The notes under the pieces were generated by a model, which had not been told where the DNA came from, made no database searches, and was given only the letters and a program-made list of their open reading frames with translations. A stretch of DNA of 64,000 nucleotides. Source: an uncultured Blautia sp. (GTDB taxonomy: Bacteria; Bacillota; Clostridia; Lachnospirales; Lachnospiraceae). A program made the position numbers and the translations under genes. Positions within the stretch are counted from its first letter, which is position 1. Every line of letters begins with the position of its first letter. Where the stretch lies: NCBI GenBank assembly GCA_934364795.1, contig CAKRMK010000007.1:1-64000 (forward strand). Reading direction: 5' to 3'. Positions 35,397 to 44,327 of this stretch are shown piece after piece.

Positions 35397-37205
35397 TTAT
35401 TCAACTTCTTCCGGTTCCATACTTAATGTATGCTCCACTTCTGTTCCAATATCATATTTCTGTCTGTATTCCTTAAAATAAGTATAATATTCCAGACTGT
35501 CTGTAGGATAGATTTTGGAATTATGAATATGGATATCTGTGGTCTCCTCACCGCTCTTCATAAGGGCAGTCATAGCGCTGGCACAGTGAGATGCAATTCT
35601 TCCGAAACTGTTCAGGATATCATTAAATACAGTTCCCTCTTCCAATCCGCACTTACCCTGACTAAGACGCTCTACATGATGCATCTTCAGCTCATCACAA
35701 AGCCTTGTGATCACCACTCCAAGAGGAGCCACACGCTGTGCAGCTTCTTTATCATCATTCATAAATGCGTTACATGTCACATTAATTTCTTCACGCACAG
35801 CTGCCATTACAACATTCAGCTCATCCCAGGCTTCCTGTGAGAAATTAGTGTGGCTATCATGCATCTCATTTGACATATGGGCAATATAAGAAGCATGGTC
35901 ACCAATACGCTCAAAGTCATTGATGGTGTGCAGATACAAAGATACCTGTCTTGTCTGTGCTGTATTCATCTCCCGCTTGGTAAGCTGGATCAGGTATTCA
36001 CCCAGACGGCTCTCATATTTGTCGATCAGATCTTCTTTGCGCTGTACCTTGTCGTACTTATCCTGCTGGTATTCATTCAGAAGATTCATAGCTCTGTTCA
36101 CATTCTTACGAAGCTTCTTCGCCATACCATTCATTGCACGGTGACACTGTCCGATAGCAAGTGCCGGATAATTGATCAGACGCTCTTCCAGAAGGTCGAA
36201 ATCTGCTTCGTCCTCCAACTCTTCTGCGCTGTCTTTCACCAGATAGCATACCAGCTGCTCAAGCTTAGGAATAAACGGGAAAAGAACAACTACAGTTGCC
36301 ACACGGAACACTGTATTCAAAAGGGCAATGTAAACCGGGGTCATGATCATATCCATAAATCCAAAGTGAATGATAGCATTCAGTGTATAGAATACAATGG
36401 ACCACAGGATCAGACCAAACAGGTCATTAAGCAAATATACAAGAGCAGTTCTTTTACCGTTCTTATTTGCTCCTACAGCGGAAATCAGAACCGGGCATGC
36501 TGCTCCTACACCGATACCAAGGACAATGGGAAATGCACTGGCAAAGGTCAGGATTCCAGTTACAGAAAGAGCCTGCAGCACACCCACGGTGGCAGATGCA
36601 CTCTGAAGTACTGCTGTGAATGCAATACCTACCAGAATACCTGCAATAGGGTTGGAAAACATTGTCAGCATGTCAATAAATACAGGGCTTTCACGAAGAG
36701 GTGCAACAGCTCCACTCATCATCTGCATTCCATTCATCAGAATTGCAAATCCCAGCATGATATTTCCGATATTTCTGTGTACAGATCTTTTACAGACCAT
36801 ACGAAGTACAATACCGATCACAGCCACTACTGCTGAAATAGTAGCTGTAGAAAGAATACTTGCAATCCCACCGGAGCCCTGAATATAGGACAGACAAAGA
36901 ATCCATCCTGTAATACTGGTTCCAATGTTTGCACCCATGATAATACCAATTGCCTGTTTCAGCTTCATCATACCGGAGTTTACAAAACCGATAACCATAA
37001 CGGTGGTTGCGGATGATGACTGAATTACACTGGTAACACCTGTTCCAAGTGCTACACCCTTCAGCGGGGTATTGGTCATTTTGTAAAGGAATGCTTCCAG
37101 TTTATTACCTGCAACGGATTTCAGTCCGTCTCCCATCAAAGACATTCCAAATAAGAAAAATGATACACCGCACAGCAAAGATAAAACCATTGAAAAAATT
37201 GCCAT
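35397..37205 (-). CDS. Na/Pi cotransporter family protein with PhoU-like C-terminus
   Basis: 602 residues. Two inverted Na_Pi_cotrans repeats: VTSVIQSSSATTVMVIGFVN and FTAVLQSASATVGVLQAL (the QSSS/QSAS signatures), with GANIGTSITGW. The C-terminal ~220 residues are helical and PhoU-like (RVSLYLHTINDFERIGDHAS region). Such proteins import phosphate with Na+ without ATP; the PhoU part may sense phosphate. Probably monocistronic. GAGGAG precedes the ATG. Confidence 0.92.
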   Translation of the reverse strand: MAIFSMVLSLLCGVSFFLFGMSLMGDGLKSVAGNKLEAFLYKMTNTPLKGVALGTGVTSVIQSSSATTVMVIGFVNSGMMKLKQAIGIIMGANIGTSITGWILCLSYIQGSGGIASILSTATISAVVAVIGIVLRMVCKRSVHRNIGNIMLGFAILMNGMQMMSGAVAPLRESPVFIDMLTMFSNPIAGILVGIAFTAVLQSASATVGVLQALSVTGILTFASAFPIVLGIGVGAACPVLISAVGANKNGKRTALVYLLNDLFGLILWSIVFYTLNAIIHFGFMDMIMTPVYIALLNTVFRVATVVVLFPFIPKLEQLVCYLVKDSAEELEDEADFDLLEERLINYPALAIGQCHRAMNGMAKKLRKNVNRAMNLLNEYQQDKYDKVQRKEDLIDKYESRLGEYLIQLTKREMNTAQTRQVSLYLHTINDFERIGDHASYIAHMSNEMHDSHTNFSQEAWDELNVVMAAVREEINVTCNAFMNDDKEAAQRVAPLGVVITRLCDELKMHHVERLSQGKCGLEEGTVFNDILNSFGRIASHCASAMTALMKSGEETTDIHIHNSKIYPTDSLEYYTYFKEYRQKYDIGTEVEHTLSMEPEEVE

Positions 37206-37535
37206 GTTTTACTCCTCTGTCATCGTCTCAATTTCTGCATATTTCGCAGGAAACGACCTTTCTTCTCAAGTATTTTCTTTTAATTAATGTGGATTTTTCG
37301 TAGTTTTAACATATCCTTAACTATTATGCCATAATCATAGGCCGATTACAACATTTGATTAATTCAAAAATGTAATTTTTTATATTGAGAAAAATTGTAT
37401 TTTAAGTAAAATTTGACAATTTTTTAGTATTTATCCGGTTATTCTTCCCATTTAATGTCTTCTGCTGAAAACGTATCATACTGACTTAAATATTCTTCTA
37501 CAGCTGTACTGGTATCGGTTAAATTTTCTTCTTTG
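37206..37535. other. intergenic gap with a short protein-like tail ORF
   Basis: Between the Na/Pi gene and the DUF2318 gene. From a possible TTG at about 37570 down to TAA at 37441-37439 on the minus strand, in the +1 frame relative to the DUF2318 gene, the reading is acidic and protein-like (HNKEENLTDTSTAVEEY…IKWEE). It could be a frameshifted C-terminus or chance. The rest is AT-rich, with no clear signal. Confidence 0.3.
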
Positions 37536-38021
37536 TTATGCCTTTTTCCAGTTCGCAAAAATATCCCCGGAGGATTTCAGAAATTCATAAGATATCTGGA
37601 TTTCTTCATCAGATACAGTTCTGTCTTCATCCAAAATCGGCCACGGATTGCATCCTCCGGATATAATTCCCACCTGATCCATAATAAAAGAATTTCCACA
37701 GTTCTGGCAGACAAGTTTGTTTCCTTCCTGCTTGTAATAACCCTTTCCGGAATCATAGCAGATCTGGCAGGTATTAAATGCAGTACGGATCGTACCGTCA
37801 GAATCCTTTACTGCTATTACCTCCATTTGCGTACCATCTACCGTGACAGGATAGAATCCGGCTGTTTCTGATATTTCACTGATGGGGATATTCAGGCTAC
37901 CTCCCTCTGCAACAGTGATTTTTTCGGCCGAAGCCGCTTTATCGGATTCTGATTTTTTGCATCCGGTAAATATTGTGACTGCTGTACTAAGGATTAAAAC
38001 GCTTACCAGTAATTTTTTCAT
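37536..38021 (-). CDS. DUF2318 lipoprotein (cysteine-rich, metal-handling)
   Basis: 161 residues. Lipoprotein signal peptide with lipobox IFTGC (cysteine 21). The mature part carries the DUF2318 cysteines: TCQICYDSGKGYYKQ, LVCQNCGNSF and GGCNPWPI. DUF2318 proteins are membrane-associated and occur with iron or copper transport; their chemistry is not established. It follows the TauE/SafE fusion gene by 16 bp on the same strand and is probably the second gene of that operon. Confidence 0.85.
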   Translation of the reverse strand: MKKLLVSVLILSTAVTIFTGCKKSESDKAASAEKITVAEGGSLNIPISEISETAGFYPVTVDGTQMEVIAVKDSDGTIRTAFNTCQICYDSGKGYYKQEGNKLVCQNCGNSFIMDQVGIISGGCNPWPILDEDRTVSDEEIQISYEFLKSSGDIFANWKKA

Positions 38022-38037
38022 AATTCAAAATCTCCTT

Positions 38038-39408
38038 TTAGCTGTTCTCTACGTAAATTTTCCCTGTAATCATTCCCATCCAGCAGGTATACGTATAGAC
38101 ACCTGGTGTTGACGGAGTAAAGCTGATTACATTTTCGCCTTCTTCAAAAACATGTTCCTGTCCAAAATCCTGTAAAAGTATTTTATAATTACAGCCATTG
38201 ATATTTTCTTTGGATGCCTGAATGGTCCATTCTACAGATTCACCGGCTTTTACCGTAATGTCAGGGTATTTTCCGGATTCCAATATGCTGGATACATATT
38301 GGACACCATTCTTTTCTGTAGCAGTGTCGGTGTTCTGTGTGGCTGAATTTTTTGAAACCAGGTTTAAAAAACGGGTATCAAAATTTGTTCCCAAATTAGC
38401 CAGGGCACTGCCTTGCGCCATCATAGAAAGTCCCATAACAACAATCAAAATGGAACCCACTTTCAGAACCTGTCTTGTGAAACGCTTTCCCAGCAAAGAT
38501 ACTGCAGAGCCAAATCCCAGCATTAAAGGCACAGTACCAAGGCTGAAGCAAAACATGGATAATGCACCTGTTATGGGATTCCCGGAGGCAAGGGCAATGA
38601 TCTGAACAGATTGTAATGGTCCACAAGGCATAAGTCCATTGCACAGACCGACTACAAACGGGGCTTTGCTGTGGCCTTTTGCTTTAGAGCGTGTTTGAAA
38701 AATTTTAGAGGTCAAAAACGGAATATGTAATTTCAGATTCCTAAGCCAGGGAAAAAGTCCCAGCATATTTACCCCCATGATGATCATAATAATCCCGGCT
38801 ATCAGCTTTAAAATCCCCTGAATTGTGGATGAAGTCTGTAAATCAGTTCCAATTCCCGCAAGAGCACTGACAGCCCCAAGGATTCCTCCTATAAGTGTGT
38901 AAGAAATAACTCTGCCAGTATTGTACAAAAGAGAATTTCGGAACATGCTTCTGGAAATTTCTTTTGTCTGCGTTTTTTGAATGGTCTGGGACAAATTTAT
39001 ACCACCGCACATGGCAATACAATGAACTGAGGTGATGATGCCGATTACAAAAAGCATTCCATACCCCATTTCAGAAACTGCCAGTGAGGATGGTGTCAGA
39101 TACCCTATTACTCCAGAGTATTGCAAAAGAAGAAACAGAACTGCAATGGTAAAAAGCTCCACTCCTGAAGTTAAGAGGAATTTTTTGCGCGAAGTTTTTT
39201 TCACAGTTGCTTTATATCCCAATCTGTCTATTATGTTTTTTATCTGCTCCAGAGAAATCTGCTTTTCATCATATAATATTTCAGCAGTTTCTTTCTCAAA
39301 ACTAACAGTAACATTCGCAATTCCCAAGGTCCTTTTTAACTCATTTTCAATTCTAAGCTGGCAATTGCCACACATCATTCCACTGATATATAGTTTTCTT
39401 TTCTGCAT
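38038..39408 (-). CDS. TauE/SafE-like membrane protein with HMA and cupredoxin-like domains
   Basis: 456 residues in three parts. Residues 1-~65 form a heavy-metal-associated domain (YISGMMCGNCQLRIENEL, CxxC). The middle is a multi-helix TauE/SafE (UreH-like) region, with ITSVHCIAMCGGINLSQ and GLCNGLMPCGPLQSVQIIA. The C-terminal ~95 residues look like a cupredoxin (VKAGESVEWTIQ…YTYTCWMGMITG). Together these suggest copper or other metal transfer across the membrane. Residues ~233-241 are encoded by a stretch identical to the R1 repeat end. Start ATG 39408 is preferred over an upstream GTG/ATG reading through the operator-like dyad. Confidence 0.82.
   Translation of the reverse strand: MQKRKLYISGMMCGNCQLRIENELKRTLGIANVTVSFEKETAEILYDEKQISLEQIKNIIDRLGYKATVKKTSRKKFLLTSGVELFTIAVLFLLLQYSGVIGYLTPSSLAVSEMGYGMLFVIGIITSVHCIAMCGGINLSQTIQKTQTKEISRSMFRNSLLYNTGRVISYTLIGGILGAVSALAGIGTDLQTSSTIQGILKLIAGIIMIIMGVNMLGLFPWLRNLKLHIPFLTSKIFQTRSKAKGHSKAPFVVGLCNGLMPCGPLQSVQIIALASGNPITGALSMFCFSLGTVPLMLGFGSAVSLLGKRFTRQVLKVGSILIVVMGLSMMAQGSALANLGTNFDTRFLNLVSKNSATQNTDTATEKNGVQYVSSILESGKYPDITVKAGESVEWTIQASKENINGCNYKILLQDFGQEHVFEEGENVISFTPSTPGVYTYTCWMGMITGKIYVENS
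38684..38710. repeat. R1 repeat end inside the TauE/SafE coding sequence
   Basis: TTAGAGCGTGTTTGAAAAAT is an R1 end on the plus strand; read as code on the minus strand it gives KIFQTRSK in a loop between membrane segments. No second end is visible. Confidence 0.55.
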
Positions 39409-39434
39409 AATTTGTCTTCTTTCTGTAAATAAAA

Positions 39435-39471
39435 ACTGTAACAATAAACTATCTAAGTTTACTATTACAGT
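39435..39471. promoter_or_regulatory. 37-bp imperfect palindrome upstream of the metal operon
   Basis: Nested dyads with one centre (39453): outer ACTGTAA…TTACAGT and inner AAACT…AGTTT. It lies about 27 bp before the start codon of the TauE/SafE fusion gene. A metal-responsive repressor site is likely; the family of regulator is unknown. Confidence 0.55.
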
Positions 39472-39590
39472 TCTCATTAACCTACTATTACGATGGGAAT
39501 ATACTACTATATTTTTATAAGGCTGTCAACGATTTATAAAGTTTTTCATTCCAAAAGTGATACCAAAAGGTGATAGCAGGTAAATTATAA

Positions 39591-39653
39591 AACGCCCCTA
39601 CCCACAATTCAATTAGTAAAATTTACCAATCATCCTTGTGTTTAGGGGCGTTT
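39591..39653 (-). terminator. terminator after tpiA
   Basis: AACGCCCCTA pairs with TAGGGGCGTT over a long AT-rich loop; TTTATAATTT follows on the minus strand. Confidence 0.75.
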
Positions 39654-39702
39654 CATTACTTCTCGCTTGGACACATTAGCTAAAAAAATAGCTATTATTT
39701 TA

Positions 39703-40455
39703 TTATTTGTTATAGTTTACGATGTCACCAAACTCTGCTTTCAGAGAAGCTCCACCAACAAGACCACCATCGATATCTGCCTGTGCAAATAATTCCGGAG
39801 CAGTCTTAGCGTTTACAGATCCACCGTACTGGATACGGATAGCTGCTGCAGTTGCCTCATCATAGATTTCAGCGATGCAAGCACGGATACCAGCGCAAAC
39901 TTCCTGAGCCTGCTCTGTTGTAGCTGTTTTTCCAGTTCCGATAGCCCAGATCGGCTCATAAGCGATAACTGCTGTTTTAGCCTGATCAGCTGTTACGTTC
40001 TGGAATCCAACTTTAACCTGCTGACGGATGAAATCCATAGTTACGCCCTGCTCTCTCTGAGCAAGAGTCTCACCACAGCACATAATCGGAGTAATTCCGT
40101 GCTCAAATGCTTTAAGCATTTTCTTATTTACAGTTTCGCTTGTCTCTGCGAAATATTCTCTTCTCTCTGAATGTCCCAGAACTACATATTTAACACCAGC
40201 GTCTGTAAGCATGTTCGGGGAAATCTCGCCTGTGAAAGCGCCTTTCTCCTCGAAGTACATGTTCTCAGCACCAACCTGGATGTTAGAGCCTTTTGCAGCC
40301 TCTACTACTGGAAGAATATCAATAGCCGGTACGCAGAATACTACGTCAACGTCATCGTTTGCTACTAATGGTTTTAAAGTTTCTACTAATTTAACTGCCT
40401 CACTTGGAGTCATGTTCATTTTCCAGTTTCCGGCAATAATTTTCTTTCTAGACAT
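39703..40455 (-). CDS. tpiA: triosephosphate isomerase
   Basis: 250 residues. N-terminal IIAGNWKMN with the catalytic lysine, histidine in [13 protein letters not shown], and glutamate in [16 protein letters not shown]-terminal [18 protein letters not shown] binds phosphate. It interconverts dihydroxyacetone phosphate and glyceraldehyde-3-phosphate. Start ATG 40455 has AAAGGAG upstream; the extra codons before it reach into the pgk side. Last gene of gapA-pgk-tpiA. Confidence 0.97.
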   Translation of the reverse strand: MSRKKIIAGNWKMNMTPSEAVKLVETLKPLVANDDVDVVFCVPAIDILPVVEAAKGSNIQVGAENMYFEEKGAFTGEISPNMLTDAGVKYVVLGHSERREYFAETSETVNKKMLKAFEHGITPIMCCGETLAQREQGVTMDFIRQQVKVGFQNVTADQAKTAVIAYEPIWAIGTGKTATTEQAQEVCAGIRACIAEIYDEATAAAIRIQYGGSVNAKTAPELFAQADIDGGLVGGASLKAEFGDIVNYNK

Positions 40456-40485
40456 TATAATATCTCCTTTATTTTTCGGAATCAC

Positions 40486-41679
40486 CTATTTATCATTAGC
40501 TGCTGCTACGCCTGGAAGCTCTTTGCCCTCCAGGAACTCAAGGGATGCACCGCCACCAGTGGAGATGTGTGTCATCTTGTCGCCATAGCCAAGGATATTA
40601 ACTGCTGCTGCAGAATCACCACCACCGATAATAGTTGTAGCGTCTGTATCAGCAAGTGCTTTAGCAACTGCTTCTGTACCATGAGCAAAGTTCGGCATCT
40701 CGAAACAGCCCATCGGTCCGTTCCAAACAACTGTCTTGGCATCTTTTACAGCATCAGCGAAAATTTTCTCTGTCTCCGGTCCGATGTCCATTCCTTCCCA
40801 GCCATCCGGGATCTCACCACGTTTTACAACCTGGATGTTGCAGTCGTTAGAGAAGTCATCACCAATTCTGTTATCTACAGGAAGAAGAAGTTTAACACCT
40901 TTCTCTTCTGCTTTCTTCATCATGTCTAATGCATACTGAAGATAATCATCCTCACAAAGAGATCTTCCGATATGTCCGCCAAGAGCTTTGGAGAATGTAT
41001 AGGACATTCCACCACCAATGATCAGAGTATCAACTTTGTCAAGAAGGTTATTGATAACAGAAATCTTGCTGGAAACTTTAGCTCCACCAAGGATTGCTAC
41101 AAAAGGTCTGTCAGGGTTGTTTACAGCGTTTCCAAGGAAATCAATTTCTTTCTGCATCAGATATCCAACAACAGCTGTATCTACATATTTGGTAACACCA
41201 ACGTTAGAGCAGTGTGCTCTGTGAGCAGTACCAAAAGCGTCGTTTACAAATACGTCGCAAAGAGAAGCAAGTTCTTTGCTGAACTCATCACCGTTCTTTG
41301 TCTCCTCTGCACGGTAACGTGTGTTCTCAAGAAGAATAACATCTCCGTCTTTCATCTCTGCCACAGCAGCTTTTGCATTTGGTCCTACTACTTCAGGATC
41401 AGCAGCAAATTTAACTTCCTGTCCCAGAAGCTCTGTGAGACGTTTTGCAACAGGTGCAAGAGATAATTCAGGCTTCGGCTCTCCCTTCGGTTTTCCAAGG
41501 TGGGAGCAAAGGATAATCTTTCCACCATCTGCGATCAGCTTCTTGATTGTTGGAAGAGCTGCTACCAGACGGTTCTCATCTGTAATTTTGCCGTCCTGCA
41601 GAGGTACATTGAAGTCACATCTTACGAGGACTTTCTTGCCTTTTACGTTGATGTCATCAACAGATTTCTTATTCAGCAT
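40486..41679 (-). CDS. pgk: phosphoglycerate kinase
   Basis: 397 residues. [67 protein letters not shown] and the C-terminal [11 protein letters not shown] are all present. It makes ATP from 1,3-bisphosphoglycerate. AGGAGG precedes the ATG. It lies 30 bp upstream of tpiA, in one unit with it, while gapA is separated by a strong terminator, so pgk-tpiA likely has its own promoter in the 41.70-41.75 kb stretch or depends on read-through. Confidence 0.97.
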   Translation of the reverse strand: MLNKKSVDDINVKGKKVLVRCDFNVPLQDGKITDENRLVAALPTIKKLIADGGKIILCSHLGKPKGEPKPELSLAPVAKRLTELLGQEVKFAADPEVVGPNAKAAVAEMKDGDVILLENTRYRAEETKNGDEFSKELASLCDVFVNDAFGTAHRAHCSNVGVTKYVDTAVVGYLMQKEIDFLGNAVNNPDRPFVAILGGAKVSSKISVINNLLDKVDTLIIGGGMSYTFSKALGGHIGRSLCEDDYLQYALDMMKKAEEKGVKLLLPVDNRIGDDFSNDCNIQVVKRGEIPDGWEGMDIGPETEKIFADAVKDAKTVVWNGPMGCFEMPNFAHGTEAVAKALADTDATTIIGGGDSAAAVNILGYGDKMTHISTGGGASLEFLEGKELPGVAAANDK

Positions 41680-41751
41680 CTTGTTATGCCTCCTTATAAA
41701 ATTTTAACTTTGTACGCAGCCATAAATCTGATTTACAGCTGCTTTTGTACA

Positions 41752-41784
41752 GACAAAAAGGTCCGGTCCTATTCAGACCGGACC
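41752..41784 (-). terminator. terminator between gapA and pgk
   Basis: GGTCCGGTC pairs perfectly with GACCGGACC (7-base loop) and TTTTTGTC follows on the minus strand. It would uncouple gapA from pgk or set their ratio. Confidence 0.85.
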
Positions 41785-41875
41785 CTTCTCTGAGTCTTAT
41801 TCATATACTTCCAGAACTACCGTTTCTTATGTTTCCAGCAGCCTGTCAGTTTCAAAAACCCTACTCTTCCAAAAA

Positions 41876-42895
41876 TTAAGCGTTCAGAAGTTTACCAAAG
41901 TGTTTGATTGTACGAACCATCTGGCTTGTGTAGGAGTTCTCATTGTCATACCAGGAAACAACCTGAACCTCTGTTGTGCCATTCTCAAGTGGAAGAACCA
42001 TTGTCTGAGTAGCATCGAACAGAGAACCAAATCTCATACCAACGATATCGCTGGAAACGATCTCATCTTCGTTGTATCCGAAGGACTCGTTAGAAGCTGC
42101 TTTCATAGCTGCGTTGATCTGCTCTTTTGTTACATTTCCTTCAACAACTGCTGTAAGGATTGTAGTAGAACCTGTTGGGGTTGGAACACGCTGTGCGGAA
42201 CCGATAAGTTTTCCGTTCAGTTCTGGGATAACAAGGCCGATTGCTTTAGCAGCACCTGTGCTGTTCGGAACGATGTTAACTGCAGCTGCACGGGATCTTC
42301 TTAAATCGCCTTTTCTCTGTGGTCCGTCAAGTGTCATCTGATCGCCTGTGTAAGCGTGGATTGTGCACATGATACCGGATTTGATTGCAGCAAGGTCATT
42401 AAGTGCTTTAGCCATTGGAGCTAAGCAGTTTGTTGTACAGGAAGCTGCGGAAATGATGTGATCCTCTTTTGTAAGAGTCTCATGGTTTACATTGTAAACG
42501 ATTGTCTTAAGGTCGTTTCCAGCCGGAGCGGAAATGATAACGTGTTTAGCACCTGCATCGATATGAGCCTGAGCTTTGTCTTTGGATGTATAGAATCCAG
42601 TACACTCAAGAACTACGTCTACACCGATCTCTCCCCATGGAAGCTCAGCAGCGTTAGCTTTTGCATAAATTTTGATTTCTTTTCCGTCAACTGTGATGGA
42701 ATCCTCGCCAGCTACTACTGTATCTGCAAGAGCATATCTTCCCTGAGTTGAATCATATTTTAATAAGTGAGCGAGCATTTTAGGAGATGTTAAGTCGTTG
42801 ATAGCAACGATTTCAAATCCTTCTGCACCAAACATCTGACGGAATGCAAGACGTCCAATACGTCCAAAACCATTAATTGCAACTTTTACTGCCAT
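41876..42895 (-). CDS. gapA: glyceraldehyde-3-phosphate dehydrogenase (type I)
   Basis: 339 residues. NAD-binding [17 protein letters not shown], catalytic [19 protein letters not shown] (Cys) and the histidine in [11 protein letters not shown], plus [20 protein letters not shown] and [15 protein letters not shown]. It oxidises and phosphorylates glyceraldehyde-3-phosphate. AGGAGG precedes the ATG. First gene of the glycolytic group, with its own strong promoter. Confidence 0.97.
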   Translation of the reverse strand: MAVKVAINGFGRIGRLAFRQMFGAEGFEIVAINDLTSPKMLAHLLKYDSTQGRYALADTVVAGEDSITVDGKEIKIYAKANAAELPWGEIGVDVVLECTGFYTSKDKAQAHIDAGAKHVIISAPAGNDLKTIVYNVNHETLTKEDHIISAASCTTNCLAPMAKALNDLAAIKSGIMCTIHAYTGDQMTLDGPQRKGDLRRSRAAAVNIVPNSTGAAKAIGLVIPELNGKLIGSAQRVPTPTGSTTILTAVVEGNVTKEQINAAMKAASNESFGYNEDEIVSSDIVGMRFGSLFDATQTMVLPLENGTTEVQVVSWYDNENSYTSQMVRTIKHFGKLLNA

Positions 42896-42976
42896 GATAA
42901 ATTCCTCCTATGAATTAAATGGTAAAAATTATGTGAGTGCTTCAATCTTTGTGAAAGAAACATCAACCTATAGCGT

Positions 42977-43005
42977 ATTGTACCTAATTCTGAACAAAAA
43001 TTCAA
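42977..43005 (-). promoter_or_regulatory. promoter of gapA
   Basis: On the minus strand TTGAAT - 17 bp - TACAAT, about 80 bp upstream of the start codon. Confidence 0.75.
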
Positions 43006-43164
43006 GACTATTTTCAAAAAAATAACAGGCAAATTGCCACAAATCTCCTCTGATATGATATACTTCTCTCAAATAGGGCGGCAGTGTCCCTTTTATGACA
43101 CTCTGGCTGCAAAAATCAGCCATAAACCCGGGCTAATTCCTGTATACTTACAAGGAGGTTTCCA

Positions 43165-44013
43165 ATGAATATAACTTCAGTAAACAGTCCTGATACATTT
43201 TCCGCAATTTTGTGGGACTGTCACATGCACTCTTTTTTTTCTGCTGATTCAGATACTCCAATGGAGGATATGGTCCGTCAGGCACTGGCACTTGGACTTA
43301 AAGGCATCTGTTTTACAGAGCATCTCGACCCGGATTATCCCCAAACACCGGATAATCTGGAATTTTCTCTTGATATCCCGGCCTACCATTCCCACCTGCT
43401 GGAACTGAAAAATACGTTTAAAGGACAGCTGGATATCCGTTTTGGCATCGAAATCGGACTTCAGCCTCACCTTCGAGAATATTTTCACAATCTTTTACAG
43501 GAATATCCCTTTGATTTTGTCATCGGCTCCTCCCATCTGGTTCATGGCGCAGACCCCTACTATCCGGAATTTTTCCAGGGAAGGGCTGAACAGCAGGCTT
43601 ATATGGAATATTTTGAATCGATTCTTGAAAATCTCTCTTCCTTTGATGAAATGGATACCTACGGACATCTGGATTATATTGTGCGTTACGGTCCTAACCA
43701 GAACCGTTTCTATTCTTATGAAAATTACAAAGAGATTCTGGATGAAATTCTAAAAAGACTTGTCAGTAAGAACATTGGACTGGAAGTAAACACAGGAGGT
43801 TATCACTACGGACTTGGACAGCCAAATCCCTGCGCTTGTGTTATCCGCCGCTACAAAGAACTTGGAGGGGAAATCATTACCATAGGTGCTGATGCACATT
43901 CCCCTGAAAAAATCGGATATGATTTTCCTAAGGCGGCATCTCTGCTGAAAGAATGTGGATTCGATTACTATACGGTTTTCCAGGACAGAAAACCACAATT
44001 TTTAAAGCTGTAG
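43165..44013 (+). CDS. PHP-domain histidinol-phosphatase family protein (HisJ-like)
   Basis: 282 residues with the four PHP motifs: WDCHMHSFFSADSDTPMEDM, CFTEHLDPDY, FGIEIGLQPH … VIGSSHLVHG, and the late IGADAHSPEKIGYDF. Such trinuclear-metal phosphatases act on histidinol phosphate, though many clostridial relatives have other phosphoester substrates. AAGGAGG precedes the ATG. It is not beside other his genes, so the histidine role is only likely. An R1 element follows. Confidence 0.87.
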   Translation: MNITSVNSPDTFSAILWDCHMHSFFSADSDTPMEDMVRQALALGLKGICFTEHLDPDYPQTPDNLEFSLDIPAYHSHLLELKNTFKGQLDIRFGIEIGLQPHLREYFHNLLQEYPFDFVIGSSHLVHGADPYYPEFFQGRAEQQAYMEYFESILENLSSFDEMDTYGHLDYIVRYGPNQNRFYSYENYKEILDEILKRLVSKNIGLEVNTGGYHYGLGQPNPCACVIRRYKELGGEIITIGADAHSPEKIGYDFPKAASLLKECGFDYYTVFQDRKPQFLKL

Positions 44014-44077
44014 AATATCAGCCTAATATACAGATCCCACACTCTTCCATAATATCCACCTTTTGGCAGGTATTCTC

Positions 44078-44243
44078 TGGAGCGTACCCCAAAAAGACTT
44101 TCTGTAAGACATATGTCACAATTTGCGTGAGATTTTGCCCGGATGAAGGCGCTGCAACGGGCTACGCAGGCTGAATTTTGGGTAAAATGTACTGCAAAGT
44201 GGAGCGGACAGATTGCGTAAATGATTTTTAAGGGCACACTTTA
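44078..44243. repeat. R1 repeat, long form (about 166 bp)
   Basis: Ends GGAGCGTACCCC and (inverted) AAGTGTGCCC. The body contains CTTTCTGTAAGACATATGTC, then CAATTTGCGTGAGATTTTGCCCGG, matching the cores near 57.2 kb. It occupies most of the 44.01-44.33 kb gap between the PHP gene and the P-type ATPase gene. Confidence 0.7.
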
Positions 44244-44248
44244 AAGCA

Positions 44249-44312
44249 AAATATCCCTAACCAAATGGCACAGAATAAAATTTATTCCTGCCTTTTGTTA
44301 AGGATATTTTTT
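44249..44312 (-). terminator. terminator after the P-type ATPase gene
   Basis: AATATCCCTAAC pairs with GTTAAGGATATT over a long loop; AT-rich tails on both sides. Confidence 0.6.
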
Positions 44313-44327
44313 ATACTTAATGTTTTT

